A stretch of DNA of 64,000 bases from NCBI GenBank assembly GCA_019634595.1, contig JAHCBC010000003.1, forward strand, positions 970,661-1,034,660, in the 5' to 3' direction. Of this stretch, positions 60,821 through 64,000 are shown in pieces. Numbering within the stretch: position 1 is the first letter of the stretch; every line of letters starts with the position of its first letter. This stretch comes from Akkermansiaceae bacterium (GTDB lineage: Bacteria; Verrucomicrobiota; Verrucomicrobiia; Verrucomicrobiales; Akkermansiaceae). A program made the translations under genes and the position numbers. The notes beneath the pieces are model-generated. The model was not told the DNA's origin. It worked only from the letters and a program-made list of their open reading frames with translations, and did not search any database.

Positions 60821-61321
60821 GTGAAAGCGCACGAACTTTACTCCGCAGTCGATCCCGCCATTGTCACCGAAATCCTCGATTGGTTCCGTGCCAACGACCG
60901 GAATGTCTATAAATCCGCCGTCGCCACACTGGCCACCAACCGGAAGCTCCGCCCCGTCTTCATCCAGAAAAAGACCCTTCCGGAGCAATATGCGTGGATC
61001 CTCAAAACCCTCAAGCTGAACGCCTGTGACACCATCGGCGAGCATCTCCTGCAGGCCTACCTCATGTCCGCACAGCAGTCGCTCCTCGCGATGTTCTGCG
61101 ACGGCTTGGGAATCCCGCACGATGGCAAGGGGTCCGTCGTCGGCGACCTGCCGAAGAAGCTCGACGCAGAGCGCCTTGGCACCACGATCGACAAGCTCGT
61201 TGACATCTTCGACCCGAAGATGCTCACCGTGTATCTTTACTGCTTCAACCTTCAGATTCCCGGCGGCTGGCCGGAACTGACCGCGAAGCTGGAATCCGAC
61301 GAGCGGTTGAAGCTCGCCTGA
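60821..61321 (+). CDS. hypothetical protein, soluble
   Basis: A 166-residue soluble protein that I do not recognise. It begins with GTG (KAHELYSAVDPAIVTEILDW) and is mostly helical, with RNVYKSAVATLATNRKLRPVFIQ and LQAYLMSAQQSLLAMFCDGLG. A hydrophobic C-terminal half follows (KLVDIFDPKMLTVYLYCFNL). It has no membrane segment or metal motif. Its position immediately before miaB, 49 bases upstream, on the same strand suggests joint transcription. Its codon use is strongly GC-biased and matches neighbouring housekeeping genes. Confidence 0.68.
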   Translation: MKAHELYSAVDPAIVTEILDWFRANDRNVYKSAVATLATNRKLRPVFIQKKTLPEQYAWILKTLKLNACDTIGEHLLQAYLMSAQQSLLAMFCDGLGIPHDGKGSVVGDLPKKLDAERLGTTIDKLVDIFDPKMLTVYLYCFNLQIPGGWPELTAKLESDERLKLA

Positions 61322-61370
61322 GTGCCTCCGACGTCCAGTGTTGGACGTTCGATGTTCCCTCTTTAAGATC

Positions 61371-62750
61371 ATGCCCAAGGTTTACGTAAAGACCTACGGT
61401 TGCCAGATGAACGAGCGCGACTCGGAGCAAGTCGCGCGCATGTTCACCGAAGGCGGCTACATGGTCACTGCGGACGAATACGAGGCGGACGCCATCCTGG
61501 TGAACACCTGCTCCGTCCGGGACCAGGCGGAGCAGAAGGCGCTCGGCAAGATGGGTATGACGATGAGCAACCTGCGGGAGAAGCGCCCGCATGTGGTCTA
61601 CGGCTTCATGGGCTGCATGGCCCAGTCCCGCGGCGAGGAGCTTTTCCAAACCATCCCGCGCCTGGACGTGGTGGTGGGCACCCAGAAATACCACAAGGTC
61701 TTCGACTACGTGGACACCATTCTCCGCCGCCGGCTGGAGGCCCGCATGGATGATCCGTCCCTCTCCCTCCAGGGCGCGAGCGTCTGCGACATCGCGGATG
61801 AGGAAGGCTCCCAGAACACCATCCGCGACCACCTGCCGAAGGCGAAGAACGCCTCCGCCTTTGTCTCGATCATGCAGGGCTGCAACATGCGCTGTTCCTT
61901 CTGCATCGTCCCGGACACGCGGGGAAAGGAACGCGGCAGGCCCATCGCGGAGATCGTCGGGGAAGTGCGGGGTCTCGCCGCCCAAGGCGTAAAGGAAATC
62001 ACCCTGCTCGGCCAGATCGTGAACCTCTATGGCCGCACCGAGTTTCCGAAAGTGGATGGAAAATCCCCCTTCGTGCAGCTCCTTGAGGCCGTCCACGAAG
62101 TGGAGGGCATCGAACGCATCCGTTTCACCTCTCCGCACCCCATCGGCTACCGGGACGATCTTGTCGCCGCCTTCACCTACCTGCCGAAGCTGGCCTCCCA
62201 CATCCATTTCCCGATGCAGAGTGGCTCGGACCGCATCCTCAAGCTGATGCGCCGTCCATACAAGAATGAGAAATTCATCGAGATCTGCGAGAAGATGAAG
62301 GCTGCCCGGCCCGGCCTCGCCATCACCACGGACATCATCGTCGGCTTCCCCGGTGAGACGGAGGACGACTTCCAGGCGACGGTCGATACCGTCGAGCGCC
62401 TGCAGTTCGACAACGCCTTCGTCTTCCGTTACTCGAAGCGGCGCAACACGCCGGCCGCGGAGATGGAAGACCAGCTTTCCGAAGAGGAGAAAGGTGACCG
62501 CAACAAGCGGCTGCTCGCCGTGGTTGACCGCATCTGCAAGGAGAAGCACGAGGCACTGGTGGGCACCACCCAGCAGGTTTTCTGCGAAGGACCGTCCAAG
62601 AACAATGCCGCCAAACTTTCCGGCCGCACGTTCCAGAACAAGATCGTCATTTTCGACGGCAATGCCGAACGCCTCACCGGTGAAATGGTGGACGTGAAAA
62701 TCCACGCCTCCACCGGCTTCACGCTTTATGGTGAAGTGGTGGGCGTCTGA
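61371..62750 (+). CDS. miaB: tRNA (N6-isopentenyl adenosine(37)-C2)-methylthiotransferase MiaB
   Basis: A 459-residue radical SAM methylthiotransferase that adds a 2-methylthio group to i6A37 of tRNAs. The UPF0004 N-terminal domain has VYVKTYGCQMNERDSEQVAR, NTCSVRDQAEQKALG and VYGFMGCMAQ, supplying three cysteines for the auxiliary cluster. The radical SAM motif is IMQGCNMRCSFCIVPDTRG (CxxxCxxC). The C-terminal TRAM-like domain ends in GFTLYGEVVGV. The segment GQIVNLYG replaces the usual GQNVNSY. The start at ATG 61371 (MPKVYVKTYGCQMN) is the usual one; the frame opens earlier at a TTG. Confidence 0.94.
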   Translation: MPKVYVKTYGCQMNERDSEQVARMFTEGGYMVTADEYEADAILVNTCSVRDQAEQKALGKMGMTMSNLREKRPHVVYGFMGCMAQSRGEELFQTIPRLDVVVGTQKYHKVFDYVDTILRRRLEARMDDPSLSLQGASVCDIADEEGSQNTIRDHLPKAKNASAFVSIMQGCNMRCSFCIVPDTRGKERGRPIAEIVGEVRGLAAQGVKEITLLGQIVNLYGRTEFPKVDGKSPFVQLLEAVHEVEGIERIRFTSPHPIGYRDDLVAAFTYLPKLASHIHFPMQSGSDRILKLMRRPYKNEKFIEICEKMKAARPGLAITTDIIVGFPGETEDDFQATVDTVERLQFDNAFVFRYSKRRNTPAAEMEDQLSEEEKGDRNKRLLAVVDRICKEKHEALVGTTQQVFCEGPSKNNAAKLSGRTFQNKIVIFDGNAERLTGEMVDVKIHASTGFTLYGEVVGV

Positions 62751-62798
62751 GCGGCCTGCGTCCATCCCCCCGCCACAAGCGGTTGAGTTTCCCACGAT

Positions 62799-63512
62799 AT
62801 GGGGAATACTCCCCTCATGATGACGGGACTGAAAACACGGACCACCTGGGTGTGCGGTATCTTCGCGGCCCTCACCCCATTGCTCCCGGCCGAGGAACTT
62901 GCCCTATGGGTCAAGGTCTCCGTGAAACCGGAGATCCACGAACGCTACATCGAAGCCGTCCGGAAAAGCGTCGAAGAGACCCGCAAGGAGCCGACCCTTC
63001 CCCGCTTCGATTTCTATCAGGACAAGAATGCTCCCGAGATCTTCCACCAGTTCGAGGTTTGGAGCGATCAAGCCGCGCTGGATGACCACCTCAAGCAGCC
63101 ATACGTCCAGGCCGCCTGGAAAGTCAGGGATGAGGGACAGACCGCCGCGAAGGAAGTCATCAAAATGGCGCCCTACCGCACGACAACCACCGCAAAGCCT
63201 CCCGCCGGTGATCTATCCGGAAGCGAAAACCTCATCGTCATCTTCGAACCGAAGGAGCAGCTCAAGGAAGAGTTTCTCAGCGAGTTCGACAAAGTCATCG
63301 AGGGAGCACGGAAAGCGGAAGGAAATCTCGCGTTCGAGCTCTACCGGTCGACCGAACCCGCGGGCAAGTTCGTCCTGTTCGAGCGGTGGCAAAGCCCCAC
63401 TGCCTACGCGAAGCATCTTTCCACCCCATACGTCGCGGATTTCTACAAGCACTTCGAAGCCTTGGTTGAGAACCGTGTGCGCTATTTCGCCAAAGATCTG
63501 TCCGTGAAGTGA
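62799..63512 (+). CDS. exported protein with two antibiotic-biosynthesis-monooxygenase-like domains
   Basis: A 237-residue protein. A signal-like stretch (GLKTRTTWVCGIFAALTPLL) is followed by two ABM-fold (ferredoxin-like dimeric alpha-beta barrel) repeats. Copy one is ELALWVKVSVKPEIHERYIEAVRKS, FDFYQDKNAPEIFHQFEVWSDQAALDDHLKQPYV. Copy two is NLIVIFEPKEQLKEEFLSEFDKVIEGARK, FELYRSTEPAGKFVLFERWQSPTAYAKHLSTPYV. Such domains bind small aromatics, quinones or haem; the extracytoplasmic location is unusual. The ATG at 62817 or 62820 would give a shorter signal peptide and may be the true start. Confidence 0.8.
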   Translation: MGNTPLMMTGLKTRTTWVCGIFAALTPLLPAEELALWVKVSVKPEIHERYIEAVRKSVEETRKEPTLPRFDFYQDKNAPEIFHQFEVWSDQAALDDHLKQPYVQAAWKVRDEGQTAAKEVIKMAPYRTTTTAKPPAGDLSGSENLIVIFEPKEQLKEEFLSEFDKVIEGARKAEGNLAFELYRSTEPAGKFVLFERWQSPTAYAKHLSTPYVADFYKHFEALVENRVRYFAKDLSVK

Positions 63513-64000
63513 TCTTCATAGGACCCCGCGGCTGGCCTTTCAGACATGGCAGATCTTGATCCTGCCTCTGTAGTTTCAAGGCTACATACCGCTAGATTTC
63601 CATCACCGTCAGATCGGCCGACCACATTTCCTAAGGGTGCTTCTGGATCCGTTGACCGGAGTTGGAGCATTTTCATGGGCAATGCCGCAGCGGCCAAGGA
63701 ATTCCTAGGCAGGGACGCCATTCCATGGCGTCCGGCGGAGACAACGCCGTGTACCCTAAAGTGGACTATTTCCCATCGTCGATCCTTGATCCTTCTGGAG
63801 AGGGGAAGGATCGCCAAAGAATTGTAATCCTAGGAATCACGGAACATTCACCCACGGAACATTCACCCTGCCGGACGCCATGGAATGGCATCCCTGCCTT
63901 TCATGGATGGCACCCAATCTGAAGTGGAACCAGCCATCTCAATCGATCTCTCCATCTCCGCTCCCCATCCGATGGGATGCTCCGGGCATCCATTGCAGGT
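63513..64000. other. window-end intergenic region with palindromes and a 15-base tandem repeat
   Basis: gacgccat-tcc-atggcgtc is a perfect palindrome at 63714-63732. A second unit at 63874-63892 (gacgccat-gga-atggcatc) is the same element in the opposite orientation with one mismatch. cggaacattcaccca is tandemly duplicated at 63840-63869 (14 of 15 identical). No convincing gene is visible; a 93-codon frame on the plus strand has the palindrome inside it and poor composition. Confidence 0.5.

Noticed and set aside
63546..63827. Plus-strand frame of 93 codons at the right edge
   Set aside because: The frame includes a perfect palindromic repeat, its composition is rich in Arg/Ser/Pro without a hydrophobic core, and no ribosome-binding site is seen.

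Overview
The window looks like a chromosomal segment from a member of the Verrucomicrobiota, probably a Luteolibacter-like Verrucomicrobiaceae/Akkermansiaceae bacterium. This rests on gene content, not on a database search. The DNA is GC-rich with strongly GC-biased third codon positions. It carries the Planctomycetes-Verrucomicrobia signature pair of a haem-binding DUF1592/1588-type protein followed by a Tat-exported DUF1552 protein. It also has Tat-exported Gfo/Idh and hydroxypyruvate-isomerase-like proteins, a DUF6797 protein, a GH88 glycosidase, and an ECF sigma factor with a FecR-like partner. No rRNA, CRISPR array, prophage or complete insertion sequence was seen.

Layout. 1-2.3 kb: the 5' part of a DUF6797 protein and a Gfo/Idh oxidoreductase. 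2.4-6.7 kb: RND efflux permease plus adaptor. 6.9-9.3 kb: sigma/FecR pair. 9.5-10.1 kb: ParE-type toxin-antitoxin. 10.1-19 kb: housekeeping core (argS, ptsN-like, grpE, dnaJ, rsmE, mazG, rhomboid protease, GTP-dependent pckG). 19-29 kb: zinc-ribbon membrane protein, 2-Cys peroxiredoxin, a small duplicated cysteine-motif exported protein, an islet with a polyvalent-type kinase, acyP, a tandem thioredoxin protein, a large TPR protein, an FG-GAP protein and a VOC protein. 29-35.8 kb: sparse region with tRNA-Arg, GH88 hydrolase, an SDR, hypothetical genes and many palindromes. 35.8-41.1 kb: SRPBCC protein, two SDRs divergent from an AraC regulator, an exported protein and a HAD phosphatase. 41-46.3 kb: serS and the PSD/DUF1552 pair. 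46.3-46.7 kb: a MITE-like element, a tRNA-like element and tRNA-Gly. 46.8-54.9 kb: FAD oxidoreductase, hypothetical membrane proteins, hydroxypyruvate isomerase-like protein, a bifunctional-type PBP, a MidA-like methyltransferase and tRNA-Leu. 55-56.6 kb: a two-gene nucleotidyltransferase/winged-helix cassette between tRNA-Leu and tRNA-Ser. 57-63.5 kb: cobalamin adenosyltransferase, queE, DUF2383, an FMN alpha-hydroxy-acid oxidase, miaB and a tandem monooxygenase-fold protein.

The most interesting items are these. (1) A class A penicillin-binding protein has an intact glycosyltransferase but substitutions in all three transpeptidase motifs. (2) An overlapping nucleotidyltransferase/winged-helix gene pair has a palindrome over its predicted promoter and sits between two tRNAs, like an uncharacterised AbiE/MNT-like toxin-antitoxin or defence cassette. 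(3) An unrecognised membrane-protein family is present twice, once as a duplicated unit and once as a single unit whose frame reads through tRNA-Leu. (4) A 168-bp MITE-like inverted-repeat element lies beside a non-canonical class II tRNA-like sequence. (5) Several families of short palindromes sit at gene ends throughout the window.

All functional calls come from reading motifs and gene order. Starts were moved inward where a frame opens well upstream of the recognisable N-terminus.
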